Shown here: in pieces, positions 1 to 10,170 of the stretch | Position numbering within the stretch: the first letter of the stretch is position 1 | Layout of the letters: every line of letters starts with the position of its first letter | DNA from: Cellvibrionaceae bacterium | Lineage (GTDB): Bacteria > Pseudomonadota > Gammaproteobacteria > Pseudomonadales > Cellvibrionaceae | DNA length: 64,000 bases | Assembly: GCA_025800365.1 (NCBI GenBank) | Contig: JAOXRT010000126.1 | Span: 1 to 64,000 of the forward strand | Direction of reading: 5' to 3' | Made by a program: the position numbers and the translations under genes | The notes under the pieces: generated by a model | Told to the model about the DNA's origin: nothing | Database searches by the model: none | The model's input: the letters and a program-made list of their open reading frames with translations, nothing else

Positions 1-24
1 GGTCAGATCCCTTGGGATCTGACC
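1..24. repeat. 11-bp perfect inverted repeat at window edge
   Basis: The arms GGTCAGATCCC and GGGATCTGACC enclose a 2-base loop. It lies just past the 3' end of the minus-strand hldE. No T-run on the minus strand can be judged because the window ends here. GGTCAGA-type palindromes often flank RAYT transposase genes or other small repeats in gammaproteobacteria. It could equally be the terminator of hldE. Confidence 0.5.
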
Positions 25-42
25 CCCTTGTGTAGCGGCTGT

Positions 43-1473
43 TTATTTATCGGCGTCGGCGATGACTTTTTCTACGATAGCTGTGGTTGAGCAGTTGTCG
101 AAAAAGCTTAGTACTTTAACTTCACCGCCATTGGCTTTAACAATTTCCCAGCCTACCACTTGCTCTTCGCTGTAGTCGCCGCCCTTTACTAGCACGTCGG
201 GCTGGATTAATTCTAGTAAACGCTCTGGAGTATCATCGGCAAACGATAGCACCCAATCTACGGCCGATAAGCCCGCCAAGACCGCCATGCGGCGATCAAC
301 CGGATTAATTGGTCTTGAAGGGCCTTTTAAGCGCGAAACAGATTCATCGCTATTAATGGCCACAATTAAGCGATCACCCAGGTCGCGAGCATCAGCTAGG
401 TAGCCAACGTGGCCGGCATGCAAAATATCGAAGCAACCATTGGTGAAAACAACTTTTTCGCCCCGCGCTTTGGCTTCGCGTAGCGCCAGCAATAGCTGTT
501 CTTCATTGACAACACCGCACTCTACCTCTTGCCCTTCACTGATTGCCTGGCGCAATTCTGGGGCGGAGATTGTAGCGGTGCCCAACTTGGCCACTACCAT
601 GCCTGCGGCAACATTCGCTAAGGCCACTGCCATCGGTAACTCGCTACCCGCCGCCAAGCTCGCTGCCAATACAGCAATAACGGTATCGCCTGCACCGGTA
701 ACATCAAAGACTTCTCGGGCTTTGGCTGGTAGGTGAAATTCACCTTCAACATTGGCTTGCAGTAAGGTCATGCCCTGCTCGCCACGAGTAATTAATAAGG
801 CCTGCAACTCTAAATCTTGCAAAAGCTGCTGACCTTTACTCAGCAGTTCAGCTTCGTTAGCGCAGCGACCAACAACGACTTCAAACTCAGATAGGTTTGG
901 CGTTAATAAAGTAGCACCACGATAACGCTTAAAGTCATGCCCTTTTGGGTCTACCAAAACGGGGATATTTTTTTGGCGAGCTTTGGTAATTAATTCTTGG
1001 CAATGTTGCAAGCTGCCTTTAGCGTAATCCGATAATAGCAGCACCTGAACATTTTCCAGTGAAACACTATTGCTTAATAGTTCACTGTCTTGCTGCGTAA
1101 AGCTCTCCTCGAAATCCATTCGTAAAAGCTGCTGCTGACGACTCACTACACGTAGCTTGGTAATAGTGGGTTTATCGCCGACCTCACTGAAAAGACAATT
1201 CACACCAACAGAAGTTAAAGATTCACGCAGGCTATCAGCTGCCTCATCTCGTCCGACCAAACAAGCTAGATTTGCAGCGGCACCCAGTGCAGCAATATTC
1301 ATAGCAACATTACTGGCACCACCTGGACGATCATCTGTTGCTTTTACATTGACAACAGGTACCGGTGCTTCAGGAGATACTCTGGCGGTATCACCTTGCC
1401 AGTAACGATCAAGCATTACATCGCCAACCACTAGCACATTGCCTTGGTCAAAACGGGGCATGCTTAACTGCAT
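43..1473 (-). CDS. hldE: Bifunctional D-glycero-beta-D-manno-heptose kinase / adenylyltransferase
   Basis: This cytoplasmic enzyme makes the ADP-heptose precursor of the LPS inner core. The N-terminal half (about residues 10-320) is a PfkB/ribokinase-type heptose-7-phosphate 1-kinase, with the Gly-rich start [12 protein letters not shown] and the C-terminal signature DVTGAGDTV. The C-terminal half (about 340-476) is a nucleotidyltransferase with the [15 protein letters not shown] signature (HxGH) that adenylylates heptose-1-phosphate. Its 476 residues match full-length E. coli HldE (477), so both domains are complete. It is followed on the same strand, upstream in transcription, by msbA, as in the Pseudomonas LPS locus, but 86 bp apart with a hairpin between. 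Confidence 0.97.
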   Translation of the reverse strand: MQLSMPRFDQGNVLVVGDVMLDRYWQGDTARVSPEAPVPVVNVKATDDRPGGASNVAMNIAALGAAANLACLVGRDEAADSLRESLTSVGVNCLFSEVGDKPTITKLRVVSRQQQLLRMDFEESFTQQDSELLSNSVSLENVQVLLLSDYAKGSLQHCQELITKARQKNIPVLVDPKGHDFKRYRGATLLTPNLSEFEVVVGRCANEAELLSKGQQLLQDLELQALLITRGEQGMTLLQANVEGEFHLPAKAREVFDVTGAGDTVIAVLAASLAAGSELPMAVALANVAAGMVVAKLGTATISAPELRQAISEGQEVECGVVNEEQLLLALREAKARGEKVVFTNGCFDILHAGHVGYLADARDLGDRLIVAINSDESVSRLKGPSRPINPVDRRMAVLAGLSAVDWVLSFADDTPERLLELIQPDVLVKGGDYSEEQVVGWEIVKANGGEVKVLSFFDNCSTTAIVEKVIADADK

Positions 1474-1512
1474 GATTCTCTCCTCAAAAACAACTCAAAT
1501 ATAGATTGCTGG

Positions 1513-1548
1513 CCGTTTTTAGCGCTTTAATAAGCCCCCTAAAAACGG
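1513..1548. repeat. 10-bp inverted repeat between msbA and hldE
   Basis: CCGTTTTTAG and CTAAAAACGG form a perfect 10-bp stem with a 16-base loop, directly after the msbA stop. No T-run follows the stem on the minus strand, so it is not a classical intrinsic terminator. It may be an mRNA 3'-end or attenuating structure between msbA and hldE. Confidence 0.5.
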
Positions 1549-1559
1549 TAGTAAGTGCT

Positions 1560-3332
1560 TTATTCCACTTCACTCTCTTCACCAAACTGCATGGCATGCA
1601 ACTTGGCATAGGCACCATTCTTTTCCAACAGCTCTTGGTGGCTACCCTGCTCTACAATCTCGCCCTTTTCCATCACTACGATAACATCGGCATTTTCGAT
1701 GGTAGATAAGCGATGCGCAATTACGATGGTGGTGCGGTTTTCCATCAAGCGATCGAGTGCCGCCTGAATCTTGCGTTCTGATTCTGTATCTAAAGCCGAG
1801 GTGGCTTCATCCAGAATTAAGATCGGCGCATCTTTCAGCAAGGCTCTGGCTAAAGCAATTCGCTGACGCTGACCACCGCTTAGGCGCGTACCATCTTCAC
1901 CTACCAAGGTATCAAAGCCATCACTAAACTGATCAATAAACTCGCAACAATGTGCCGCCTCAGCCGCCTGACGAAGCTTCTCTTCGCCAACATCGGCTAG
2001 GCCGCCGTAGGCAATATTATTGCGCAAGCTATCGTTAAAGAGAGTTACGTCTTGATTCACCAATGCGATTTGCTGTCGCAAGCTGGCCAACTGATAGTCA
2101 TTTAGTGGCACATCATCAATGCAAATACTGCCCTGCTCGTGATGATAAAAACGCGGAATTAAACTCGCCAAGGTCGTCTTGCCGCTACCAGAACGCCCTA
2201 CCAAGGCAACGGTTTGCCCGGCATTAATGTCCAAATTGATATTTTTAAGAACATTTCCTTCACTGGCATTGTAGGCAAAATTTAAATCTTTAATGGCGAT
2301 ATTACCGGCAACACGCTCACTAGTATGGCTGCCATAATCGGGCTCTGGCTCAACATCTAATTGCGCAAAAATATCTTCGGCCGCCGCAATACCCTTTTGA
2401 ATTTTTGAGTTTACTTCGCTGAGCTGTCGCACTGGCTTAGGAATTAATGCCGCCGCGCCTAGGTAAGCGATGAAATCACCCGGCGTTGAAGAGCCCATAA
2501 AGCTAAGGGCGATATACATGAGCACCCCCAAGGCAACAGCAACAATCAGCTGGAGGACCGGCGTATTAATGGCCGCGGTAGTTACCAGCTTTAAGTTCTG
2601 TTTGAAATTGGCAACGCTTGCTTTTTCAAAACGGCCACGCTCATAGTCTTCACCACCAAAACTGCGCATGACTTTATAGCCATTAATCATTTCGGATGCT
2701 GACTGAGTAACATCCCCCATGGTCAGCTGGATATTACTGGACAGGCGACGTAGACGTTTACCGACTTTTGAAACAATAAAACCAAGAATAGGAGCGATGG
2801 CGACAAACACCAAAGTGAGCTTCCAGTCTTCCCAGATCAAATACCCTAATAAGACAATGACCGTTAGGCCTTCGCGAATCAGAACTTTAATCGCTTCCGT
2901 ACAGGCATCAGTTACTTGGGTAACATTGTAGGTAATACGAGAAACCAAGTGCCCAGAATTATTACTGTCGAAGTACTCTCCGGGCGCTAAAGTTAACTGA
3001 TCAAATAGTTGTACACGCAGATTGTGCACAATCCCCAGAGAGACTTTCGATAAGGCATAGCTACCAATAAAGGTGCCAACACCTCGAACAAAAAAGATAC
3101 CCACAACAGCAAGTGGGATCATGATTTTATAATCACTATCTCCGCCGTTGATGGAATCCACCAAGATACCAAATAATTTAGTCAATGCTGGCTGGGAGGC
3201 TGCAAAAATGGCAAAGCCAATCAATCCCATAGTCAGCATAAACTTATGAGGTAAAAGATAACTTAACAAACGGCGATAAGTTTGTGCTCCGCTGGCCTTT
3301 TGCCCAGACTCTGAAGCGCTATGATCTGTCAT
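1560..3332 (-). CDS. msbA: Lipid A export ABC transporter, ATP-binding/permease
   Basis: This is a homodimeric inner-membrane flippase for core-lipid A. The N-terminal transmembrane domain (about residues 25-320) has about six hydrophobic helices. The C-terminal nucleotide-binding domain has Walker A GRSGSGKTT, signature LSGGQRQRIALARALL, Walker B ILILDEATSALD and the H-loop IAHRLST. The start at 3332 (MTDHSASESGQ) gives 590 residues, the family length, and leaves 25 bp after the upstream gene. A longer reading from 3434 would run 77 bp into that gene and add an unlikely N-terminus. Its position between hldE and a kinase-like gene supports the LPS role. Confidence 0.93.
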   Translation of the reverse strand: MTDHSASESGQKASGAQTYRRLLSYLLPHKFMLTMGLIGFAIFAASQPALTKLFGILVDSINGGDSDYKIMIPLAVVGIFFVRGVGTFIGSYALSKVSLGIVHNLRVQLFDQLTLAPGEYFDSNNSGHLVSRITYNVTQVTDACTEAIKVLIREGLTVIVLLGYLIWEDWKLTLVFVAIAPILGFIVSKVGKRLRRLSSNIQLTMGDVTQSASEMINGYKVMRSFGGEDYERGRFEKASVANFKQNLKLVTTAAINTPVLQLIVAVALGVLMYIALSFMGSSTPGDFIAYLGAAALIPKPVRQLSEVNSKIQKGIAAAEDIFAQLDVEPEPDYGSHTSERVAGNIAIKDLNFAYNASEGNVLKNINLDINAGQTVALVGRSGSGKTTLASLIPRFYHHEQGSICIDDVPLNDYQLASLRQQIALVNQDVTLFNDSLRNNIAYGGLADVGEEKLRQAAEAAHCCEFIDQFSDGFDTLVGEDGTRLSGGQRQRIALARALLKDAPILILDEATSALDTESERKIQAALDRLMENRTTIVIAHRLSTIENADVIVVMEKGEIVEQGSHQELLEKNGAYAKLHAMQFGEESEVE

Positions 3333-3357
3333 AAACCATTCTCGAATTAATACTGAG

Positions 3358-4143
3358 CTAGCTTGCCTGCCGGCTTGGGAAAAGCGCCTGCTTAAGCGCA
3401 CCGACATCAGTCCACTGTGGGCAGGTTTCGACATAGGCTTTTAGCAAGAAGTCCAATTCAGTTTCACCAACTACAGAAATACTCGCCAGAAAAGCTTGCA
3501 GCTCCAGCAATAGATCACGGCTTTTAGCAGGCGCTATATATTGAGGGCTTGCCAAACGCCATTGGGGAATTTGGGTAAGATCGATAATGATATCGTCGGC
3601 CTGCAAACGGCGGTGGCTTAAACCTGCACCGTGAATACGCCCCAAAGCCTTACCAGTCGTCAGTAAAATAGCCTCACGAATATGACGCTCAAGGCCATAC
3701 CATTTTGCCAAAATATCTTGCAATGACTGATAGCCATCTAAGGCCCTAACAATAAGAATTGCCGCTGGCCCTGGCTCCATCTGACGCTCGCCATAATAAA
3801 CCGGCTCTAAGGTGGGGATATGGTGCTGCTCGCACAGGCGAATATTACGCAGCTCTTGGGCAAAGGTTGGCTCGCCAAAAGGTCGGCGCCAAGTGCGCAC
3901 ACTGCGATCCAATTGGCGCTTAATGTAAAAGGCACCTAGACCATCTAGCTCAAAGCGGTCGATTAAGCTCTGCCCCGCCTCTGGAAAGGAGATTTTGTGG
4001 ATATCAAGAAACTGCATTTCCCACAGGGCGTGGAAATTAAGCAAATGCGCCGGGCGAAACTGCTGGCGGAATTGGGCCTCAATATAGCCTTCACTGTTCT
4101 TTTTAGCCGAGTTGGGCCACACGATAATTTGCCTTGTCTTCAT
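3358..4143 (-). CDS. Lipopolysaccharide kinase (Kdo/WaaP/InaA)-like protein
   Basis: This 261-residue protein has a protein-kinase-like fold of the WaaP/KdkA/InaA type. A Lys appears in the N-lobe segment GAFYIKRQLD, and a degenerate catalytic-loop-like stretch, HRRLQADDIIIDL, occupies the usual HxDLxxxN region. The catalytic Asp is not in the canonical HGDL context, so activity is uncertain. It could phosphorylate inner-core LPS sugars, as expected beside msbA and hldE; Pseudomonas has a kinase-like gene in the same position. The start at 4143 was chosen because the longer reading from 4206 would begin inside a strong terminator hairpin. A TATAAT at 4151-4156 lies just upstream and may belong to a local promoter. 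Confidence 0.72.
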   Translation of the reverse strand: MKTRQIIVWPNSAKKNSEGYIEAQFRQQFRPAHLLNFHALWEMQFLDIHKISFPEAGQSLIDRFELDGLGAFYIKRQLDRSVRTWRRPFGEPTFAQELRNIRLCEQHHIPTLEPVYYGERQMEPGPAAILIVRALDGYQSLQDILAKWYGLERHIREAILLTTGKALGRIHGAGLSHRRLQADDIIIDLTQIPQWRLASPQYIAPAKSRDLLLELQAFLASISVVGETELDFLLKAYVETCPQWTDVGALKQALFPSRQAS

Positions 4144-4173
4144 CAAAGGGCGGATTATAACAGCCCTAAAGGC

Positions 4174-4201
4174 AAAACGCCGACCACTAAAGTGATCGGC
4201 G
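4174..4201 (-). terminator. Intrinsic terminator of ilvE
   Basis: On the minus strand an 11-bp stem (CGCCGATCACT paired with AGTGGTCGGCG, one G:T pair) with a 2-base loop is followed by TTTTG. It lies about 100 bp after the ilvE stop and before the kinase-like gene, so it probably separates ilvE from the LPS genes. Confidence 0.65.
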
Positions 4202-4303
4202 TCCATACGGCAAGCCCTTTCTGGCTATAAAGAGGCGTACTGAAACAGCGGTTTACGACGCCAGATACTCCTAATCAGAATGCCAGAGGGTGCTTATTTG
4301 CAC

Positions 4304-5299
4304 TTATACGTCAAACAACCAGCCGTGCTTATCTTCAGCCAATCCCCACTGCAGATCATTCATCGCTTGGCGCAGCTGCTTAGTTACCGGGCCTTCATTG
4401 CCATCAGCAACCTGATACTCTTTATCGTTGTGAATAAAGGTCCCCACTGGGGCAAGTACGGCGGCAGTACCAGAAAGGGCTGCCTCACAGCTTGGTTTCG
4501 CCGCGCGTTCCAGAATTTCTTCTACTGACAGCTCACGCTCAGAGACTTTCATCCCCATATCTTTGGCCAGAGTAAGAATGGAATCGCGGGTAACACCGTG
4601 CAAGAAGCTCTCATCGAGTGCTTTGGTGATCACCTCTCCGTCGTCGATCAACAAGAAGTTCGCGGCACCGGTTTCCTGGGCAAAGCCACCTGGACAGAAA
4701 AGTACCTGGTCGGCCTTGTACTTATCACGGGCCTGCATGATTGGGCGTAAGGCACTGGCATAGTTGCCGCCACTTTTGATCATGCCATTGTGCGGCGCAC
4801 AGCGCATACCGGTTTCATCCAGCAACAATCGCAAACCACCACCTTCACTGCTGAAGTATTCACCTACAGGTGACAACAGAACATATTGCAATGAGGTCTC
4901 AGAGGGGGCCGCCGCCTTACCAATCGCAGGATCGATACCAAAATGCGTAGGGCGAACATACATAGAGCCCGGTGGAGCAGGGACTTCATCGGCATATAAT
5001 GCAACGATATCCGTGATCATCTTAGCCGTGGCCTGCTTATCGATTGCCGGCAATGACAGTAGCTCGCTACTTTGCGCGAAACGTTCTACATTCTTATCCA
5101 TACGGAAAAGCTTGATAGATCCGTCAGGCTGTTTAAAGGCCTTTAAGCCTTCAAAACAGGTGCTCGAATAGTGCAAGACATGGGCGCCGGGATGCAAAGA
5201 AATGCTATCGCTAGCGACCATTTCGGCCTCACTCCAGCGAGAACCATCAAAGCGAGAAAGTGCCATTTGCGGCATGAAAACTGTACCAAACGCGGCCAT
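4304..5299 (-). CDS. ilvE: Branched-chain amino acid aminotransferase
   Basis: This PLP class IV aminotransferase catalyses the last step of Leu, Ile and Val synthesis, with 2-oxoglutarate/glutamate as partner. Visible motifs are YVRPTHFG, the PLP-binding Lys at about residue 175 in GMIKSGGNYASAL, and the FLLIDDGEVIT region after it. Its 331 residues fit the longer BCAT form (about 330-360) rather than the 309-residue E. coli form. The ATG at 5299 is chosen because GAGG lies seven bases upstream; an alternative TTG at 5311 has no good ribosome site. ilvE next to glnE is conserved in Pseudomonas. Confidence 0.95.
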   Translation of the reverse strand: MAAFGTVFMPQMALSRFDGSRWSEAEMVASDSISLHPGAHVLHYSSTCFEGLKAFKQPDGSIKLFRMDKNVERFAQSSELLSLPAIDKQATAKMITDIVALYADEVPAPPGSMYVRPTHFGIDPAIGKAAAPSETSLQYVLLSPVGEYFSSEGGGLRLLLDETGMRCAPHNGMIKSGGNYASALRPIMQARDKYKADQVLFCPGGFAQETGAANFLLIDDGEVITKALDESFLHGVTRDSILTLAKDMGMKVSERELSVEEILERAAKPSCEAALSGTAAVLAPVGTFIHNDKEYQVADGNEGPVTKQLRQAMNDLQWGLAEDKHGWLFDV

Positions 5300-5504
5300 C
5301 TGAAACCTCAAACTAATCTAGAGTGACTGCAGCGCAAAACCAGCGCTATTCAGTCATTAAGCTCGTTATCAACTAAGGGAAATTAACGGCAAAGCGTCCG
5401 CCATCAAGGCTGGCGCTATCCTGTTTCAAACCCTCATTTTACTCGCCACAATCTTCGAAAGCGTCACAGTGGACAGGAAAGCCAAGCGCCCCAGAGCCAA
5501 GCCA

Positions 5505-8504
5505 CTATTTAGGCAGTAACATTAATTGCTGCCATAGTCGCTGCACCGATTGGCGTTCAGCTGTAAATTCAGATTTTCCGTGCAAGACACTTTTTTGGCG
5601 CTGTAGCGCGAGTCGGTGTCCGGCGGATCGATAGGCCTTGTAAGCTTCGATAAGTTGGGCAGTGTCTTCTGCCGATATAAACCCTGTTTGCTCTAGGCAA
5701 CCCAGGATACGAATATTATCCGTCCACTTCGCCAGAGAGGGCTGTTCATGAGCCCAGGCAAGTACGCTGTATTGAACCATAAATTCAATATCCACGATAC
5801 CTCCGACATCCTGCTTGATATCGAAGCGCAGGGCTTTTTCGTCGTCTGAACCCTGCGTAGCCAAATGTTTGCGCATTTTTTCGCGCATTTGCACAACATC
5901 TTCACGCAATGCTGCCAATTCACGGGGCTGACAGAGGATATTTTGGCGAACCTTATCAAATTGTTCAGCCAGTGAACGACAACCCGAAATTGCACGCGCA
6001 CGAACTAGAGCTTGCTTCTCCCAAGTCCATGCTTCTTGCTGTAAATATTGCTCATAGGCCTCAACCGTTGTGACCAGCATTCCTGAATTGCCATTGGGCC
6101 GCAGGCGCATATCTACCTCGTATAGCTGCCCAGACACGGTTTGCGTATTCATGATATGGATAACTTTTTGGGCCATGCGGGTATAGAAGATCAAGTTATC
6201 GAGACTGCGCTCACCCGTATCATCTTTACCTGTCGTGCTTTGCCCCTGGGCACCACCATGAATAAAGACCAAATCCAGATCAGAGCTGTGCCCCAACTCA
6301 ATACCGCCCACCTTGCCATAGCCCAAGACTAAAAACTCAGGGCGGGAAACAGACTCTCCCTCGGCATCTCGCGGCTGGCCATGACGATCCACCATTTGCT
6401 TCCAGGCAACTTCAATAACCTTTTCCAAAAGCAATTCAGCAATATCCGTTAAGTGATCGCTGACTTTCATCAAGGGCATGGCACCGGTGACTTCACAGGC
6501 CGCAATGCGCAGCACATTGGCCATACGGAAATAACGCAGAGCTTCCATATAGCCTTCGAGATCATCCCATTCAATACGTAAACATTCCTGCCTTAACTGA
6601 TCGGCCAACTCTTGGCGACTAGGCGGTGAATACAAACTGCGATGATCCAGCAACTCATCAAGTAAGGCGGGATGTCGCGATAGCTGATCGGCAATCCAAG
6701 GGCTGGCCGCACAAAGGCGAACCAACTGCGCTAGGGCTACGGGGTTTTCTGTCAGCAACACTAAGTAGATAGTTCGGCGCGCCACCGAGCTTACCAAGCC
6801 CAAAACACGACTCAAGGTTTCGGCAATATCTTCCTCTGGGTTGCGTCCTAAGCTTAAGGTGTGCAACAAGCGCGGCATAAATTTATCTAAGCGATCACGG
6901 CCTTCGGCCTGCATGGCCAAAATCGCTCGGCTCTGGCGCAAGTCATTAAGTTGTTGAATCAGCTTTTCACATTGCTGGTAACCGCGCTGCTCTAGCAACT
7001 CGATGGCGGCATCTTTTTCTAACTCGCCCAGCCAAAGTGGTAAAAACGCTTCCGATTCATCCTCTTCTTTGGATTCTTCCTCAGGCTCGGCAATTACGGC
7101 TTGGAATTCTGCGTTGACTTGCTCACGATGCGACTGCAATACCGCATCTAATTCTGCCCAGTTCTTATAGTTCAGCACCCAAGCCAGGCGCTCTAAATCG
7201 TTTTCATCCACCGGCAATGCTTGAGTCTGCTTGTCTTGATGACCTTGAATGGCATGCTCGACATGTCTTAATAGACGATAAGCTTTCGCCAAACGATCAC
7301 CAGCACCTTCAGGTAGATAACCATCTTCTTGCAATAAAGGTAATAGTTTTAACACTCGGCGTTCTTGCAAGCGCTGATCACGTCCACCGCGAATTAGCTG
7401 GAAAACCTGCACCACAAATTCCACTTCGCGAATACCGCCAAAGCCAAGCTTTACATCTGTGGCCATACCCTTGCGATGCACTTCGCGATTGATCATGCGC
7501 TTCATATCACGCAATGCTTCGATAGCCGAAAAATCAATATAACGACGGTAACTAAACGGCCGCAGCAGCTCCATTAGCTCATCACCAGCGGAGCCTTCGG
7601 CTAGATCTTCTTGGATTGGGCCGCCTTCGGCAATGACTCTCGCCTTGATCATGGCGTAGCGTTCCCACTCGCGCCCTTGGGTTTGGTAGTACTCCTCCAT
7701 GGAGCCAAAGTTCATCACCAAAGATCCACTCTCACCATAAGGGCGTAAACGCATATCCACACGAAAAACAAAGCCATCAACGGTTTGTGCATCTAAGCTC
7801 TTGATAATTTTTTGACCTAAACGGTTAAAAAATTCTTGGTTGCTGGTGGTTTTTTTCGGGCGAGCGCCCGGCTCTAGGTTGCGGTGCTCGGTCTCACCGG
7901 ACTCTGGGTAAGCAAAGATTAAATCGATATCGGAGGAAACATTGAGCTCACGAGCGCCCAGCTTGCCCATCCCCAAAATCACCAAGGATTGCACCTTGCC
8001 GCTCTCTTGTCCTATCGGCAAACCATATCGCTTCACCAAGGCACGATAATGAAACTCCAAAGCTAGCTGACTACTACATTCAGCCAAGGCGCTCATATCG
8101 GCGGTGGTTTCTTCTAGCGGGGCCAACTGATTGAGGTCACGCCAAATAATGCGCAACATCGCACGACGACGAAATTGTCTTAGCGCCCTATCCAGCTCCG
8201 TGTCTTTTTCTGCGGCGGCACTTAGATTTTTTAAAGCCTCGGTAAAGTCATCAACCGACCAAGCACTTTGCAACTCACCGCTGCCCAGAACATCAATCAG
8301 CAACTGCGGCTGATCACGGCAACAATGAAAAATAAACTCGCTACCCAGCCATGCTTTGGCCAGCTGCTTAGCTAGCCCCTCATCGGCCAGCAGGCTTGCT
8401 AGGCTGGCCTGCTGCTCTGTACTGGCACGCTCTTGCCATTGCTGGCTGTATTGCTCAAGGATGGTATGGAAGTTCGCCTGGTTCGGTACATAGGACGCTA
8501 ACAC
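5505..8504 (-). CDS. glnE: Bifunctional glutamine synthetase adenylyltransferase / deadenylylase
   Basis: This enzyme adenylylates glutamine synthetase and removes the AMP in response to PII state and glutamine. Two nucleotidyltransferase domains are visible, each with the G-[MY]-GK-[LV]-G...SSD-[IL]-DL signature: GMGKLGARELNVSSDIDL (about residue 178) and GYGKVGGIELGHSSDLDL (about residue 720). The linker and the HD-like C-terminal segments are present. At 999 residues it is slightly longer than E. coli GlnE (946); an acidic Glu/Asp-rich insertion near residues 473-485 accounts for part of this. It is the first gene of the minus-strand ilvE side of the locus. Confidence 0.96.
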   Translation of the reverse strand: MLASYVPNQANFHTILEQYSQQWQERASTEQQASLASLLADEGLAKQLAKAWLGSEFIFHCCRDQPQLLIDVLGSGELQSAWSVDDFTEALKNLSAAAEKDTELDRALRQFRRRAMLRIIWRDLNQLAPLEETTADMSALAECSSQLALEFHYRALVKRYGLPIGQESGKVQSLVILGMGKLGARELNVSSDIDLIFAYPESGETEHRNLEPGARPKKTTSNQEFFNRLGQKIIKSLDAQTVDGFVFRVDMRLRPYGESGSLVMNFGSMEEYYQTQGREWERYAMIKARVIAEGGPIQEDLAEGSAGDELMELLRPFSYRRYIDFSAIEALRDMKRMINREVHRKGMATDVKLGFGGIREVEFVVQVFQLIRGGRDQRLQERRVLKLLPLLQEDGYLPEGAGDRLAKAYRLLRHVEHAIQGHQDKQTQALPVDENDLERLAWVLNYKNWAELDAVLQSHREQVNAEFQAVIAEPEEESKEEDESEAFLPLWLGELEKDAAIELLEQRGYQQCEKLIQQLNDLRQSRAILAMQAEGRDRLDKFMPRLLHTLSLGRNPEEDIAETLSRVLGLVSSVARRTIYLVLLTENPVALAQLVRLCAASPWIADQLSRHPALLDELLDHRSLYSPPSRQELADQLRQECLRIEWDDLEGYMEALRYFRMANVLRIAACEVTGAMPLMKVSDHLTDIAELLLEKVIEVAWKQMVDRHGQPRDAEGESVSRPEFLVLGYGKVGGIELGHSSDLDLVFIHGGAQGQSTTGKDDTGERSLDNLIFYTRMAQKVIHIMNTQTVSGQLYEVDMRLRPNGNSGMLVTTVEAYEQYLQQEAWTWEKQALVRARAISGCRSLAEQFDKVRQNILCQPRELAALREDVVQMREKMRKHLATQGSDDEKALRFDIKQDVGGIVDIEFMVQYSVLAWAHEQPSLAKWTDNIRILGCLEQTGFISAEDTAQLIEAYKAYRSAGHRLALQRQKSVLHGKSEFTAERQSVQRLWQQLMLLPK

Positions 8505-8794
8505 GATAGTCTCTTTTTACTTGTCTTTAATTGCTATGGCTTTTGCTATTTCTATGGCTAACCCTAGCTTAAAAGCCCAGAGAGTTGTAGGGCCAAGATC
8601 AAACAAAAGCCAACCGCTATAGCCTTAGCCGCGCACCATAAGGTGACAATCAAGCAGCCAATTGGGACAAGCGCGACCAATAAATGCTAAGAAGCGCTAA
8701 ATTGCATTGAACCGAAGGCTAAAGTCTGCAAATCTTGGGCATTCACAAGCTTCGGCCATAAGGCCAGTACAAAAAACGAGCGAGGAGCGACAAC

Positions 8795-9172
8795 ATGTTT
8801 AGCCATATTATGATCGGCGCGAACGATATCGAAGAATCTAAAGCATTTTATGATGCGGTACTGGGTGCCCTAGGACACGGTCCTGGTGTAATCGACCCTA
8901 AAGGTCGCTGCTTTTACTTTACTGATGCCGGCATTTTCGCTTTGAGCAAGCCTATCGATGGCCAGCCAGCCACTGGCGGCAACGGCAGCACCATTGGTTT
9001 TGCAGCCGCAACTACCGAAGCAGCGGATGCATGGCATGCTGCGGGTTTAGCGGCCGGCGGTGTAGCTATTGAAGACGATCCAGGCGTACGTGAAGGTAAT
9101 GGCATGAAGCTATACTTGGCTTATTTGCGTGACCCTTCAGGTAACAAAATCTGTGCAATGCACCGCCTATAA
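8795..9172 (+). CDS. VOC (glyoxalase/bleomycin-resistance) family protein
   Basis: This 125-residue protein has one vicinal-oxygen-chelate module: HIMIGANDIEESKAFYDAVLGALG at the N-terminus and LAYLRDPSGNKICAMHRL at the C-terminus, with the usual beta-alpha-beta-beta-beta pattern. Metal-ligand candidates are His4 and the Tyr/Asp and His residues of the second half. The substrate cannot be read from sequence; close relatives are annotated as lactoylglutathione-lyase-like. A GAGGAG ribosome site sits about 8 bases before the ATG. It is monocistronic and divergent from glnE. Confidence 0.85.
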   Translation: MFSHIMIGANDIEESKAFYDAVLGALGHGPGVIDPKGRCFYFTDAGIFALSKPIDGQPATGGNGSTIGFAAATTEAADAWHAAGLAAGGVAIEDDPGVREGNGMKLYLAYLRDPSGNKICAMHRL

Positions 9173-9412
9173 GAAGCTTTCAGGCGGAGGCTCCTGTAGC
9201 CTTTGCCTTATCTCACCCAAAGCCTACAAGCGCCCCCCACGCCATCTCATTTATAGAATTCCCTCGGCTTTACCATCCAAGCAAAACAGTCAAAAGTCTG
9301 AGCGTATTTTCAGCAAATAGTTTTATACTTTCGAGTGCATCCTGATATTGAAACATTTCAATATCCGTAACTAAGAATATTTATCGACAACTCATAAACT
9401 TATTGCCGCCTC

Positions 9413-10168
9413 ATGTTTAAATTTTTTGCTTTGCTGAAATTTATTGTGTTGATAACAAGCGCTTCCTTTGCGGCAAGCCAAAGCCTCAGCTTTGCAACTA
9501 CTGACGAAGACTACCCGCCTTACACCTACACCGATAAAGACGGCAAAGCGACAGGCATTTACGTTGAGCTAGCCAAGCAAGTAGCACAATCACTGGAACA
9601 AGAAGTGAGTTTTTATGCACTACCTTGGCGCAGAGCGAGTGCTCTAGCACGTCAAGGTAAGATAGATGTTTTGCTGATCGCCTATGACATCCCAGAAAAC
9701 CGGCGTAACTTCTGGATTATTCCCGGTAACGAGCTAGGCACAACCAGCTACACAATTTGCACCTTAAAAGAACATCCAGCAATCGACAAAAATAAACGAA
9801 TAATAGAGCTACCTGAGAAATTAACCATCAACACCGTTGATGGCTACGATTATGCTTTTTCCGCTAGGCAAAATGTCAGCTTAAACACTCAGGCGATTGG
9901 GCGCAGCGAGCCCCATTTAATTTCATTACTATTAGGAAGACGGCTTGAAGCCATTCTAATCGAACAATCCACATTAGATTTTCACCCAAGAAAAAAAGAG
10001 CTATGCTGCTTAGAGGAAAAAATAATGGGTGCCACAGAGTTTATAGCGTTTTCAAAAGCCGCTACTAGCCGACAACAAGCGGAAAGCTTTTCATCGGCCA
10101 TGCAGGAATTTAAAAAAAGTTCGGCATTTAAAGCGTTACTCAATAAATACCAAATCAAGGCGCTATAA
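9413..10168 (+). CDS. Periplasmic solute-binding protein, family 3-like
   Basis: It has a Sec signal peptide (about residues 1-22, ending SFAASQ) and then a PBP2-type domain opening with FATTDEDYPPYTYTDKDGKATGIYVEL, typical of amino-acid-type family 3 binding proteins. The interior matches the HisJ/FliY style (PWRRASALARQGKIDVLLIAY). No permease or ATPase is adjacent, so it may serve a remote ABC transporter or act as a sensor. It is convergent with the following minus-strand ATPase gene, with only 2 bp between the stop codons. Confidence 0.82.
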   Translation: MFKFFALLKFIVLITSASFAASQSLSFATTDEDYPPYTYTDKDGKATGIYVELAKQVAQSLEQEVSFYALPWRRASALARQGKIDVLLIAYDIPENRRNFWIIPGNELGTTSYTICTLKEHPAIDKNKRIIELPEKLTINTVDGYDYAFSARQNVSLNTQAIGRSEPHLISLLLGRRLEAILIEQSTLDFHPRKKELCCLEEKIMGATEFIAFSKAATSRQQAESFSSAMQEFKKSSAFKALLNKYQIKAL

Positions 10169-10170
10169 AA

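Noticed and set aside
440-736. Long plus-strand frame inside hldE, and similar frames inside glnE, msbA, PiT and amidohydrolase genes
   Set aside because: They lie opposite strongly conserved proteins, have no family signature and no ribosome sites, so they are shadows.
8505-8794. Possible small gene or RNA between glnE and the VOC gene
   Set aside because: No coding frame or clear hairpin structure was found; it is likely divergent promoter DNA.
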